From a virus, in IMG/VR virus record IMGVR_UViG_3300025141_000259, positions 1 through 39,796 of that record: DNA of 39,796 nt; one strand, given 5' to 3'. The translations under genes were made by a program, and so were the position numbers. Positions 1-8,034 of this stretch are shown here, piece by piece. The notes beneath the pieces are model-generated. The model was not told the DNA's origin. It worked only from the letters and a program-made list of their open reading frames with translations, and searched no databases. Position 1 is the first letter of the stretch. Each line of letters opens with the position of its first letter.

Positions 1-1
1 A

Positions 2-139
2 TTTAATGAGTTAGAAGATAATGTAAAGAAATTAAATAAAGATAAAGCCGTGAAGTGGGGTAAAAAATATCATAAGAGTGCTAGAAAATTAATAGAAATA
101 CTTACACTTCTTAATAAGAACATAAAAAGGATTAGATAA
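2..139 (+). CDS. C-terminal end of an unidentified upstream gene (partial)
   Basis: An open frame runs in from the left edge and ends at TAA 137-139. It gives about 45 residues of a lysine-rich, probably helical tail (ending KNIKRIR). The stop overlaps the next start as TAATG, as in many neighbouring gene pairs, which supports a real translated frame. It lies upstream of the scaffold and capsid genes, where T4-like phages keep portal, core and protease genes. The fragment is too short to identify. Confidence 0.6.
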   Translation, partial: FNELEDNVKKLNKDKAVKWGKKYHKSARKLIEILTLLNKNIKRIR

Positions 140-627
140 TGAAGAGAACAACAGTTAAAGAAATCAAAAAGTGGTTCAAAACTCTTGAAGAGAACAGATA
201 TAAGAAAACTTATAATTCTGATGCTCGTAGAGTTGCTTGGATGGTAAACAATGAAGGTGTTGATTTATCTGAAATGCCTGAAACAATGAGAAAGAAATGG
301 GTTAAAGCAGAATACAAAAGAGAAAGATATATGGCAAATAAATTTTTAGAAGGTATGAACCAGAATGAAAGTATTGAAGATAAAATAAGACAAACTATCA
401 GAGAAACAATTAAAGATTTGATGGAAGCTAAAAGAAAACAATTACAAATACCTATCATTGATAAATTAAAAGTTAATAAGATACTGGCTAAACTTAGATT
501 AAAAATTGGTAAAGATTATGATATAGGTGTAGGTAAAGGCGCAACATTTATATTAGATGTAGATGGTAAACACCTAGATAAGGTAATTGGAATGTTTATG
601 AAAAATAGAATACAAGTGAGAGGTTAA
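139..627 (+). CDS. Hypothetical protein, head-gene region
   Basis: This encodes 162 residues, rich in lysine and arginine through the N-terminal 110 residues and probably helical. A more globular C-terminal segment of about 50 residues (from about residue 112) contains GKGATFILDVDG and ends NRIQVRG. The start overlaps the previous stop (TAATG). I do not recognise the family. Its place two genes upstream of the scaffold suggests a minor head or head-assembly role, but this is inferred from position only. No cysteines, signal peptide or membrane segment are seen. Confidence 0.75.
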   Translation: MKRTTVKEIKKWFKTLEENRYKKTYNSDARRVAWMVNNEGVDLSEMPETMRKKWVKAEYKRERYMANKFLEGMNQNESIEDKIRQTIRETIKDLMEAKRKQLQIPIIDKLKVNKILAKLRLKIGKDYDIGVGKGATFILDVDGKHLDKVIGMFMKNRIQVRG

Positions 628-628
628 T

Positions 629-859
629 ATGGCAAGAAAACAAAAACCATTAACTGGTTTAAAGGTAGATGTAAGAAACAATAATGTTGAATATGCATTA
701 AAGAAATTTAAAAGAATGGTCAAAGAAAGTGAATTGATGGTAGAGTTAAGGAATCGTTCATATTATGAAAAACCATCAATGGTTAAACGAGAAAAGAAGA
801 ATTTACAGAAATCTCGACATAAATATAACCAAATGAAGGATAATAATAGAGATTATTAA
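629..859 (+). CDS. Small basic hypothetical protein
   Basis: This is a 76-residue protein, strongly basic (many Lys/Arg, including KREKKNLQKSRHKYNQMK) and probably helical. It begins one base after the preceding stop, with a GAGAGG Shine-Dalgarno sequence inside the end of that gene, so the two are likely translated together. The family is not recognised. Small basic proteins in this position of T4-like phages can be internal head or nucleic-acid-associated proteins, but nothing in the sequence proves that here. Confidence 0.65.
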   Translation: MARKQKPLTGLKVDVRNNNVEYALKKFKRMVKESELMVELRNRSYYEKPSMVKREKKNLQKSRHKYNQMKDNNRDY

Positions 860-889
860 GATTTATTAAAGGTTTTTTTAACTAAACTA

Positions 890-901
890 TATTTATATAT
901 A
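890..901 (+). promoter_or_regulatory. Putative phage promoter box (TATTTATATATA)
   Basis: This copy of the recurrent intergenic motif lies in the gap before the scaffold and capsid genes. The start codon is about 115 nt downstream, which leaves an unusually long leader. Assignment as a promoter rests on its repetition in eleven intergenic sites of this window. Confidence 0.5.
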
Positions 902-912
902 CAAAACTAAAT

Positions 913-943
913 ACACGATGATTGGTCGGACTTTATATCGTGT
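913..943 (+). promoter_or_regulatory. Inverted repeat in the scaffold/capsid leader
   Basis: ACACGAT (913-919) and ATCGTGT (937-943) are perfect 7-base complements around a 17-nt loop. A second hairpin follows at 958-973 (AAACTT, loop GATT, AAGTTT). Both lie between the promoter-like box and the scaffold start, so they would sit in the 5' leader of a very highly expressed mRNA. They could stabilise the mRNA or control translation. The function is inferred. Confidence 0.4.
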
Positions 944-1016
944 CTAAACATACCGAAAAACTTGATTAAGTTTCCTAATAAACTTATTAAATACACACAA
1001 TGTGAGGAGAAATATC

Positions 1017-2030
1017 ATGGGTGATATTTTGAAAGAAGCTATCGCAGATGCTAAAGCAGTTCGAGAAACAGCTCTTGCAAATGCAAAGATGGCGTTAGAA
1101 GAAGCATTCACACCTCAATTACAATCTATGTTATCTGCTAAACTTCGTGAAGACGATGATGAATTTGAAGGCGAAGAAGAAGTAGGTGGTGAAGAAGGTG
1201 GTGAGGAAGAGGAAGAAATTCCCGCAGAAGAAGCTTACGAAGAAGACGAAGAAGTAGGCGGTGAAGAAGAGTTCGGTGATGAAGAAGCTGAAATGGAAGA
1301 AGAAGGTGTCATTGAAATCAATGGTGTCAAGTATGCTCCAGTAGTTGTTGAAGATGAAGAAGAAGGATATGGTGATGAGGATGAGGAAGAAGTTGAAGAA
1401 GAAGAACTCGACCTTGAAGCTATAATTCGTGAACTTGAATCTGAACTTTCTGAAGATGAAACATCAGACGAAGATACAGTTGATGAAGCTGATGAATCAG
1501 ACGATGAAACAGTTGATGAAGCTGATACATCAGACGATGAAACAGTTGATGAAGAACTTGAAATCGATGAATCTTTATTTACAGAAGATGATGATGATGA
1601 TGATGATGATGAAGATGATGAAGAAGAAGTTGAGGAATCAACAGAAATTTCAGCTGTTCAATCTGAACTTGATCAATACAAAGAAGCCGTTCATTTCTTA
1701 AAAGACAAACTTCATGAAGTAAACATCTTGAATGCTAAACTTTTATTTACAAACAAATTGTTCAAAGAATATTCTTTGGATAACGGTCAGAAATTAAAGG
1801 TGGTTGAAACATTTGACAGAGCACAAACTACAAGAGAGATTAAACTTGTTTATTCTACACTTGCAGAACAGTTCGGTGATAATGGTTCAATTACAAAAAG
1901 AAATAGTGTTAACGAATCAGCTAGTTCAGCTGTTAGTTCAACAAAACCTTCTACAGAATCAAAGAAAGTGATTACTGAAGAAGCACAAGTTGCTAACAGG
2001 TTCAAGAAACTCGCTGGTATAATTAAGTAA
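1017..2030 (+). CDS. Prohead core scaffold protein (gp22-like)
   Basis: A 337-residue, extremely acidic protein lies directly upstream of the major capsid gene, the place and character of T4 gp22, the internal scaffold that is degraded during head maturation. Residues about 45-215 are largely Glu/Asp, with an 11-residue repeat (SDDETVDEADT type, three copies) and a poly-Asp run. Residues about 220-290 look like a helical coiled region (QSELDQYKEAVHFLKDKLHE), and the C-terminus ends FKKLAGIIK. An in-frame GTG lies 15 bases upstream at 1002. I chose ATG 1017 because GAGGAGA at 1004-1010 is then an ideal ribosome binding site. Identity is based on composition and synteny, because gp22 sequences diverge strongly. 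Confidence 0.75.
   Translation: MGDILKEAIADAKAVRETALANAKMALEEAFTPQLQSMLSAKLREDDDEFEGEEEVGGEEGGEEEEEIPAEEAYEEDEEVGGEEEFGDEEAEMEEEGVIEINGVKYAPVVVEDEEEGYGDEDEEEVEEEELDLEAIIRELESELSEDETSDEDTVDEADESDDETVDEADTSDDETVDEELEIDESLFTEDDDDDDDDEDDEEEVEESTEISAVQSELDQYKEAVHFLKDKLHEVNILNAKLLFTNKLFKEYSLDNGQKLKVVETFDRAQTTREIKLVYSTLAEQFGDNGSITKRNSVNESASSAVSSTKPSTESKKVITEEAQVANRFKKLAGIIK
1464..1610 (+). repeat. Tandem 33-nt repeats and (GAT)8 run inside the scaffold gene
   Basis: Three in-frame 33-nt units start at 1464, 1497 and 1530 with TCAGACGA and encode the SDDETVDEADT-type repeat. A perfect (GAT)8 tract at 1587-1610 encodes eight aspartates. Both are prone to slippage in steps of whole codons, so length variants would stay in frame. 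Confidence 0.9.
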
Positions 2031-2047
2031 ATTAGGAGAAAATAATC

Positions 2048-3775
2048 ATGAGTGATTATATTAACGATGCCCTTTTAGGGGCTAGTCCTTATAAAAAACA
2101 AGCAGAAGAGTCTAAAGCTCTTGTCTCTAAATGGGATAAGACTGGTCTTCTTGATGGTTTAAATGAGGATTTTCAAAAAAGTGGAATGGCTACGATGTTG
2201 GAAAACCAAGCTCGTCAGTTAATTTCAGAAGCATCTGGAACCGGTGGTAGAGCCGCAGGTTCTTCAGCAGGTGCTAGTTCAGAAGAATGGTCAGGTGTTG
2301 CACTTCCATTGGTTCGTAGAATCTTTGGTGAGTTAGCAGCTCAAGAATTTGTGTCAGTTCAACCAATGAACTTACCATCTGGTCTTGTATTTTATCTTGA
2401 CTTTAAATATGGTAAGACAACTGCTGGTTCACAGGCCGAAGGTTTTGGTACAAACAATGATGTAAACGTACCTGGTGGTAGTAATGATTCATTGCAAGGT
2501 AAAACTGGTCCTGAAAGTCCATCTGGTTCAACAGCTCCTTACGGTGTTGGTGGTTTGTATGGTGAAGGTCGTTATGACTATTCAATTAACTCTCCATCTA
2601 ATGTGAATTTCGCACCAGCTGGTGGGAACGCTGGAACTCCAACTACTGGTAACTACAGTTCTGGTTCTGCAACTTATAAAGATATTAACTTTAACCAAGA
2701 GTTTTCATCTTCATTAGCAAGTACTGAATTGTTTACTATAACATTTGGTGCTGGAGATCTTACTAGACCTGATGTTAAAGCTGTTAGGTCATTCAACATA
2801 TCAGGTAGTAACCAAACTGATTATGTATCACAACTTCCACAGTTTACGGCTTACAATGCAACAGACAATACAATAAAATTTGTTGTTTCTGCTTCAGCAT
2901 TGGCAACTTTAGGTGATAATCCAGCTGAAACACTTAGTTTGATTTATTCACAACAACCTACTGCTGCAGCTCGTGGTGACTTTGAAGATACTGCTGGTGA
3001 TGCTACTGCTGATACATTAGCAATACCTGAAGTTGACTTACAATTAAGAAGTCAAGCAATTGTTGCTAAGACTCGTAAGTTGAAAGCTGTATGGACACCT
3101 GAATTGGCTCAAGACTTGAACGCCTACCATAGTGTAGACGCTGAAGCTGAGTTAACTTCAATGTTGTCTGAATACATCTCATTGGAAATCGATTTAGAAA
3201 TCCTTGATATGTTAGTAGCAGACGCAGTTACTCAAGACTATTGGTCAGTAACTCCAGGTGAAGATTATGATGGTTCAGGTACTGGTGAATCTGCTTGGGC
3301 TATTACAACATTCTATGGAACACGATTCGAATGGTGGCAGACACTTGTTTCAAAGATACAAAAAGTATCTAATGAAATTCATAGGTTAACTATGAGAGGT
3401 GGAGCTAACTTCGTTGTTTGTTCACCTAAAGTGGCAACAATCCTTGAATCAATTCCTGGATATGGTGTAGCTACGGATGGTAATAAACAAGCTTTCGCAG
3501 CTGGTGTACAAGCTATCGGTTCACTACAGAATCGTTGGACTGTTTATAAGAATCCTTATATGACAGAAAATCAGATTCTTGTAGGTTTCAGAGGAAGTAA
3601 CTTCCTTGAAACAGGTGCTGTATATGCTCCGTATGTACCGCTGATTATGACTCCATTGGTATATGATCCATCTGACTTTACTCCTCGTAAGGGTGTGATG
3701 ACTCGATATGCTAAGAAGATGATCCGGCCGGAATTTTATGGTAAAATCGCAATCAAGGATTTAAACTTGGTGTAA
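2048..3775 (+). CDS. 23: Major capsid protein (gp23-like)
   Basis: This is the 575-residue shell protein of the T4 gp23/HK97-fold class. T4 gp23 is 521 residues. The N-terminus has a likely prohead-protease site: QLISEASGTGG around residues 58-66, where E61|A62 fits the T4 (I/L)-x-E cleavage rule. T4 gp23 is cut after residue 65, so the distance matches. A variable Gly/Ser-rich insertion occupies about residues 125-230. The C-terminal half, from the AIVAKTRKLKAVWTPELAQDL region to GVMTRYAKKM, is typical of gp23. GGAGA lies just before the ATG. A strong terminator follows, consistent with a scaffold-capsid transcription unit that ends here. Confidence 0.93.
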   Translation: MSDYINDALLGASPYKKQAEESKALVSKWDKTGLLDGLNEDFQKSGMATMLENQARQLISEASGTGGRAAGSSAGASSEEWSGVALPLVRRIFGELAAQEFVSVQPMNLPSGLVFYLDFKYGKTTAGSQAEGFGTNNDVNVPGGSNDSLQGKTGPESPSGSTAPYGVGGLYGEGRYDYSINSPSNVNFAPAGGNAGTPTTGNYSSGSATYKDINFNQEFSSSLASTELFTITFGAGDLTRPDVKAVRSFNISGSNQTDYVSQLPQFTAYNATDNTIKFVVSASALATLGDNPAETLSLIYSQQPTAAARGDFEDTAGDATADTLAIPEVDLQLRSQAIVAKTRKLKAVWTPELAQDLNAYHSVDAEAELTSMLSEYISLEIDLEILDMLVADAVTQDYWSVTPGEDYDGSGTGESAWAITTFYGTRFEWWQTLVSKIQKVSNEIHRLTMRGGANFVVCSPKVATILESIPGYGVATDGNKQAFAAGVQAIGSLQNRWTVYKNPYMTENQILVGFRGSNFLETGAVYAPYVPLIMTPLVYDPSDFTPRKGVMTRYAKKMIRPEFYGKIAIKDLNLV

Positions 3776-3802
3776 TTTAACATAAAATAAAAGTTAAAAC
3801 AT

Positions 3803-3834
3803 AAAAAAGAGGGATTTATTTCCCTCTTTTTTTT
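3803..3834 (+). terminator. Rho-independent terminator after the capsid gene
   Basis: AAAAGAGGGA (3805-3814) pairs with TCCCTCTTTT (3821-3830) around a 6-nt loop. The stem runs into a T tract. It is placed 30 nt after the capsid stop and before a new promoter-like box. Confidence 0.9.
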
Positions 3835-3844
3835 ATATTCACTA

Positions 3845-3856
3845 TATTTATATATG
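3845..3856 (+). promoter_or_regulatory. Putative phage promoter box (TATTTATATATG)
   Basis: This is a full match to the recurrent intergenic motif. It lies between the capsid terminator and the GIY-YIG gene, 21 bases ahead of the chosen start. Confidence 0.6.
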
Positions 3857-3876
3857 AGAGTTTTATGGAGAATTTT

Positions 3877-4440
3877 ATGGAAGTGATATATAAATTAACA
3901 AGTCCGAGTGGAAAATGTTACATAGGAAGAGCGAGAGATTTTGATAGTAGAATGAATGAACATAAATATGTTTCTGAACATAATGGCAGTTATACAATAC
4001 ATTCAGCTATCAGAAAATATGGATGGGATAATTTTGAAAAAGAAATTATAGCGGAAGTCAAAAAAGAAGAATCATCGGAATTAGAAAGATTTTTTATTGA
4101 AAAATACGATTCGGTGAAAATTGGGTATAATGATACTTATAATACAGAATCAGGTGGAAATATGTGGGAAGGTTTATATGATTCAGATAAATATAAAGTA
4201 TTTGTTGAAAAGATGTCCAATATGACTAAAGGTAAAAAAAACGGAATGTACGGTAAAAAACAAAAACCAGAATCAATCAAAAAAATGAAAGAAAAAGCCA
4301 AAGGTCGATTTTCATTAGATTGGTTTATTGATAGATATGGTGATGAAGAAGGAACTGATAGATATAATAAAAGATGCAAAGCCCTTTCAGAAAGAAATAT
4401 GAAAAGGAATGATGTTGGTAAATTTATCAAAATCAAATAA
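3877..4440 (+). CDS. Free-standing GIY-YIG homing endonuclease (Seg-like), NUMOD3 motif
   Basis: This 187-residue protein has an N-terminal GIY-YIG nuclease domain (residues 1 to about 90). The signature begins VIYKLTSPSGKCYIGRA. RDFDSRMNEH follows with the conserved Arg, and ELERFFIEKYDS carries the likely catalytic Glu. A NUMOD3-type DNA-binding motif lies near residues 120-135 (KKNGMYGKKQKPES), and the basic C-terminus is probably DNA-binding. GGAG at 3867-3870 selects ATG 3877 over an in-frame ATG at 3865. Such genes cut phage DNA lacking the insertion and spread by repair. This one sits between terminator-bounded units rather than inside an intron and has its own promoter-like box. Confidence 0.88.
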   Translation: MEVIYKLTSPSGKCYIGRARDFDSRMNEHKYVSEHNGSYTIHSAIRKYGWDNFEKEIIAEVKKEESSELERFFIEKYDSVKIGYNDTYNTESGGNMWEGLYDSDKYKVFVEKMSNMTKGKKNGMYGKKQKPESIKKMKEKAKGRFSLDWFIDRYGDEEGTDRYNKRCKALSERNMKRNDVGKFIKIK

Positions 4441-4449
4441 ATAAACAAT

Positions 4450-4486
4450 AGAAAAAACCCTTTTTAATTTGAGGAGTTTTTCTTTT
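4450..4486 (+). terminator. Probable terminator after the endonuclease gene
   Basis: AGAAAAA (4450-4456) pairs with TTTTTCT (4476-4482), with CC/GG pairs inside and a few mismatches. Further T residues follow. It is weaker and less regular than the capsid terminator, but it sits between an ORF end and a new promoter-like box. Confidence 0.5.
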
Positions 4487-4494
4487 TATATTGA

Positions 4495-4506
4495 TATTTA
4501 TAGATG
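4495..4506 (+). promoter_or_regulatory. Putative phage promoter box (TATTTATAGATG)
   Basis: One-base variant of the recurrent motif, preceded by TTGA, 26 bases before the next start codon. Confidence 0.5.
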
Positions 4507-4532
4507 AATAATAATATTTATTGGAGGATTTT

Positions 4533-4943
4533 ATGGCCGCAGGTACTTTTTCATTTACTATCGAACAGGGAGCAACAACAGATTTTGAATTAGTTTATAA
4601 AGATTCAGCTGGAGATCCAGTTGATTTAACAGGTTATGTAGCAAAAATGCAATTAAAAGATTCTATAGGTGGTTCAAATACTTATTTAACATTATCTTCA
4701 AGTTTAATGTCTGATGGAACTGGTTTGAATTTAAGTGGTTCCGGAGGAAATGCTGCATCAAAGCCACCTACATCGGGTAGTATTGGAATTTATATCAGCC
4801 ACGCTACATCTTCTAATTTATCTTTTGGTAGTGCTTTTTATGATTTAGAAATAGTGTCTGGTAGTGGTAATACTGCTAATGTGACAAGATTAATACAAGG
4901 AAAAGTTAATTTATCAAAAGAAGTTACTACTGGTAATTATTAA
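4533..4943 (+). CDS. BppU_N-like virion/baseplate-associated protein
   Basis: A 136-residue protein opens FTIEQGATTDFELVYKDSAGDPVDLTGY, rewritten here as its key parts: FTIEQGAT, VYKDSAGDPVDLTGY, AKMQLKD. This pattern (TIxQGxxF, then WKDxxGxPVDLTGY, then A+MQI+) is familiar from small beta-sandwich proteins and N-terminal domains of phage tail and baseplate proteins of the BppU_N type. The remainder is Gly/Ser-rich, with a final beta-type segment (YDLEIVSG to GKVNLSKEV). The ORF extends to TTG 4521, but GGAGG at 4523-4527 points to ATG 4533. It lies directly before the fibre gene and may attach to it. Confidence 0.65.
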   Translation: MAAGTFSFTIEQGATTDFELVYKDSAGDPVDLTGYVAKMQLKDSIGGSNTYLTLSSSLMSDGTGLNLSGSGGNAASKPPTSGSIGIYISHATSSNLSFGSAFYDLEIVSGSGNTANVTRLIQGKVNLSKEVTTGNY

Positions 4944-4953
4944 GGAGAATTAG

Positions 4954-6792
4954 GTGTCAACAATTAATCCAAAACCAGATTCACCGAATAATATTAATAT
5001 AAGTGAAGATAAAAAACAAATCATAATTGAAAGTCCCGATACTCATAAAGAATTAAATATAACCACAGGACAAACTATAAATGTTTTAACTGCTACTTCA
5101 ACAGGTCCTCAAGGACAAATTGGACCAGAGGGTCCAATAGGTAATGTCGGGGAGAGTGATAGTTTAAATTTATTACACATAACCGCAAGTGGAAACATAA
5201 GTGGCTCATCAACATCAACAATAGAGGTTGGTGGTGATATAACTAGTGGAGATGAAGTTTTCGCTACTGGTGATTTCCGAACTTCTACAAGTGCTAAAGG
5301 TATTCGTAATACAGGTGAGTATGTAAGTTTAACATCTACAAGAGGATTCCATTATAACAAATATGGAACTGGTAATCTTATTACTCTTGATGCAAATAGT
5401 AATCCTAGTGTTATGAATATAGGAACAAGTGCTAATAATATAAATTTAAAAGTAGTTGGAAACATAAGTGGTTCAGCAACATCAACTGGTTCATTCGGTT
5501 CATTAATATCAAGAACAACATACATTGGAGAATACACACCAATATTTAATGAAGGTGCTAATATGTTGATTATTGATTCATCTGATGCTCAAATGCTTTC
5601 ACTTAGAAGAAACAATGAAAACATCCAATGGAATCTTGGATTATCAACCGCTGGTGATTTAACCTTTAGAGAAAGAACAACTGATGCAGGTGGTGGAAAC
5701 AATAGAGTATTTTTTCTTAAAGATGGTGGAGCTTCTTTTGGTTCACACATAACCGCAAGTGGAAATCTATGGGTAGGGAGTGGTTCATCTGCTAATATAA
5801 ATGTAGAAGGAAACATAAGTGGTTCATCAACATCAACTGGTTCATTCGGTGATTTATCAATTGACGACTTAGGAACATTTAGTCGTATAGGAGTTGGAAT
5901 AACTAATCCATCATATGATGTACATTTAGACAACAAACGATTTGTAGTCGATTACACAGGAATTGGTTTTGGACATAGAGACAATTCAAACAATCAGTTT
6001 AGAATTTTTACAAATATATCAAGTGGTCATGGTGAATTGTATGTCAGAGAAAATAATGATAGTAACAGAGTAATATTAAAAGGAAACGAAGCATCAGAAT
6101 TTGTATATGGTATAAGTGGTTCATCAATATCAACTGGTTCGTTGGGAGCTGGTTATTTTGATGGTCGAGTTGGCATCGGAAAAACGAGTCCAACCAGCTT
6201 ACTACATTTAAAACAGTCTGGAATATCAGCTGACACTAATACAGATATTCTTAAAGTAGAAGGTAATTATCTTCTTGGTATTTTAGGGGCACATGATTCG
6301 TTATATAATTCAGGTAAGTTAGAATTATATAAAGATGGTAGTGATGTAAATGTTTCACTTAATGCTGGGGGAACAGGTAATTATCCTAGTTGGTTTAAGG
6401 GCCCTCTTGGTGTCGGCATCACAGGATCATTAGGTGCAAAATTACATGTAGTTGGTGATGTGTGGGTATCAGGTTCAAATGGTCACATAACCGCAAGTGG
6501 AAACATAAGTGCAAGTGGGGCTGTGTATGGATCAACTTTCTATGATTTAGGTGTGGAGTTTGGAGCTGACTATGTATTTGAACCTGAATATATATTGAGA
6601 ACCTTACCAGAAGTTGAAGAACATATTGAAGAACATCAACATCTACCAGGCCTCCCACCAGCCGATGATATAAATGGGTGGAAACAACTATCAATTGGTG
6701 ATAGAGATATGAAACTTCTTGAAAAAGTTGAGGAACTTACATTATATGTTATAGATTTACAGAAACAAATAGATGAGTTGAAGAATAAATAG
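4954..6792 (+). CDS. Tail fibre/appendage protein with collagen-like and repeated beta segments
   Basis: This 612-residue protein has a GTG start preceded by GGAGA. After about 50 residues comes a short collagen-like stretch (GPQGQIGPEGPIG). Repeated motifs of the ITASGNISGSSTSTGSFG type follow at about residues 75, 168, 265, 285, 390 and 515, typical of trimeric fibres. The last 90 residues contain FEPEYILRTLPEVEEHI, HLPGLPPADD and LLEKVEELTLYVIDLQ. That tail closely resembles the C-terminal segment shared by many Bacteroidota surface and tail-fibre-domain proteins. It probably forms a host-binding appendage with an intertwined coiled-coil tip. The resemblance could reflect host adaptation, exchange with a bacterial genome, or a widely shared module. 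Confidence 0.75.
   Translation: MSTINPKPDSPNNINISEDKKQIIIESPDTHKELNITTGQTINVLTATSTGPQGQIGPEGPIGNVGESDSLNLLHITASGNISGSSTSTIEVGGDITSGDEVFATGDFRTSTSAKGIRNTGEYVSLTSTRGFHYNKYGTGNLITLDANSNPSVMNIGTSANNINLKVVGNISGSATSTGSFGSLISRTTYIGEYTPIFNEGANMLIIDSSDAQMLSLRRNNENIQWNLGLSTAGDLTFRERTTDAGGGNNRVFFLKDGGASFGSHITASGNLWVGSGSSANINVEGNISGSSTSTGSFGDLSIDDLGTFSRIGVGITNPSYDVHLDNKRFVVDYTGIGFGHRDNSNNQFRIFTNISSGHGELYVRENNDSNRVILKGNEASEFVYGISGSSISTGSLGAGYFDGRVGIGKTSPTSLLHLKQSGISADTNTDILKVEGNYLLGILGAHDSLYNSGKLELYKDGSDVNVSLNAGGTGNYPSWFKGPLGVGITGSLGAKLHVVGDVWVSGSNGHITASGNISASGAVYGSTFYDLGVEFGADYVFEPEYILRTLPEVEEHIEEHQHLPGLPPADDINGWKQLSIGDRDMKLLEKVEELTLYVIDLQKQIDELKNK
5176..6503 (+). repeat. Dispersed near-identical DNA repeats inside the fibre gene
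   Basis: The 20-mer CACATAACCGCAAGTGGAAA occurs exactly at 5176-5195, 5746-5765 and 6484-6503. A second repeat (GGAAACATAAGTGGTTCA followed by the CATCAACTGG type) recurs near 5458 and 5810. Identity extends to the DNA level, so these could mediate recombination that shuffles or deletes fibre segments. Confidence 0.85.
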
Positions 6793-6814
6793 TATCTATT
6801 CTCTCCTTTTCTTA

Positions 6815-6826
6815 TATTTATATATG
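6815..6826 (+). promoter_or_regulatory. Putative phage promoter box (TATTTATATATG)
   Basis: Exact copy of the recurrent motif, 28 bases before the neck-protein start codon. Confidence 0.6.
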
Positions 6827-6854
6827 AAGAAGAATACCCAATTTGGAGAAATAA

Positions 6855-8030
6855 ATGTCAAAATTTGCTTATATATATTCAGACCCAACAACAGGTTATG
6901 ATGTAGTTGGTGAAACACCTCATGGAATTTATGATAATGATACAGAATTTCAAAATGATAGTTTAACTGTTTGTAAATATGTAGCTAAGAAACTTGGACA
7001 TCCAGTTATGCAATTAGAGTTCAATACAGGTTCAATATACGCTACATTTGAAGAAGCAGTTTCAGAATATTCACAACAAATAAACCATTATAATATAAAG
7101 AATTGGATGTGGGAACATTATGGTTCAACTAACAGACAAAGTGGCTCTACTTTAGGTGACATGGGTTCACATGAACCAGAAACACCTCATATGGGAACAT
7201 CATTTGTTTTATCTGAACAATATGCTGAAGCTGTTAATGTTGGTGGTAGTGTAGAAATGTATAGTGGTTCAATTACTCTTACAAGTAGTAAACAAGAATA
7301 TAATTTAGAAAGCGCGTCATTAGAAAAAACAGGTGACAGACTTGAAATTCAACGAGTATTTAATTATGGTCCATCGGCCGCATTAAAGTTTTATGACCCA
7401 TATGCTGGTTCATTTGACCAACAACAAATGTTAGATGCATTTGGAATGGGTTCAACTTCACCTGCAGTTTCATTTATATTAAGACCGATTTCACATGATA
7501 TAACAAGAATGCAAGCCATTGAAACTAGTGATAAAGTTAGAAAATCTAATTATTCATTTGAGTTAGTAAATAATAAAGTAAGAATTTTTCCAATACCAAA
7601 ATCATCTGATGCGGGTAATAAGATATATTTTAATTATTATATCAGAAGTGAAGCTAGAAATACAACAAGGACACATACAAATAGTAAAGTATCAGACCCA
7701 AGTAATATTCCATATAAGTTCATTACATATTCAGAAATAAATTCAGCTGGTCGTCAATGGATAAGAAAAATGACTTTAGCTTTAGCAAAAGAATTATTAG
7801 GAATTATAAGAAGTAAATATGCATCGATGCCACTTCCAAATGGTGAAGTAACAATGGATGGTGAAGGTTTAAAGGCGGAAGGTAGAGAAGAAAAATCATT
7901 ACTATTAGAAGAGATGAAAGAATTTTTAGATTCGTTAAGTTTAAAAGAAAAAGCAGTAACAGAACAAGAGATAGCAGACGCTAATCAACAAGTGTTGAAC
8001 AAAGCTCCACTTGAGATTTATATAGGATAA
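6855..8030 (+). CDS. Neck protein, gp13-like (head completion)
   Basis: This 391-residue protein has GGAGA before its ATG. The N-terminal third contains ATFEEAVSEYSQQINHYNIK followed by WMWEHYG, a helical segment reminiscent of the N-terminal part of T4-like neck proteins. A beta-rich middle (EMYSGSITLTSS, LEIQRVFNYGPSAALKFYDPYA) and a long C-terminal helical region (about 300-375) follow. It is followed, after an inserted endonuclease gene, by gp14-like and then gp15-like genes, which matches the T4 order 13-14-15. The assignment relies mainly on that order. The protein is longer than T4 gp13 (309 residues). Confidence 0.55.
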   Translation: MSKFAYIYSDPTTGYDVVGETPHGIYDNDTEFQNDSLTVCKYVAKKLGHPVMQLEFNTGSIYATFEEAVSEYSQQINHYNIKNWMWEHYGSTNRQSGSTLGDMGSHEPETPHMGTSFVLSEQYAEAVNVGGSVEMYSGSITLTSSKQEYNLESASLEKTGDRLEIQRVFNYGPSAALKFYDPYAGSFDQQQMLDAFGMGSTSPAVSFILRPISHDITRMQAIETSDKVRKSNYSFELVNNKVRIFPIPKSSDAGNKIYFNYYIRSEARNTTRTHTNSKVSDPSNIPYKFITYSEINSAGRQWIRKMTLALAKELLGIIRSKYASMPLPNGEVTMDGEGLKAEGREEKSLLLEEMKEFLDSLSLKEKAVTEQEIADANQQVLNKAPLEIYIG

Positions 8031-8034
8031 TTGT

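Noticed and set aside
1002-1016. Upstream GTG start for the scaffold gene
   Set aside because: The GTG lies within the GAGGAGA ribosome binding site that serves ATG 1017.
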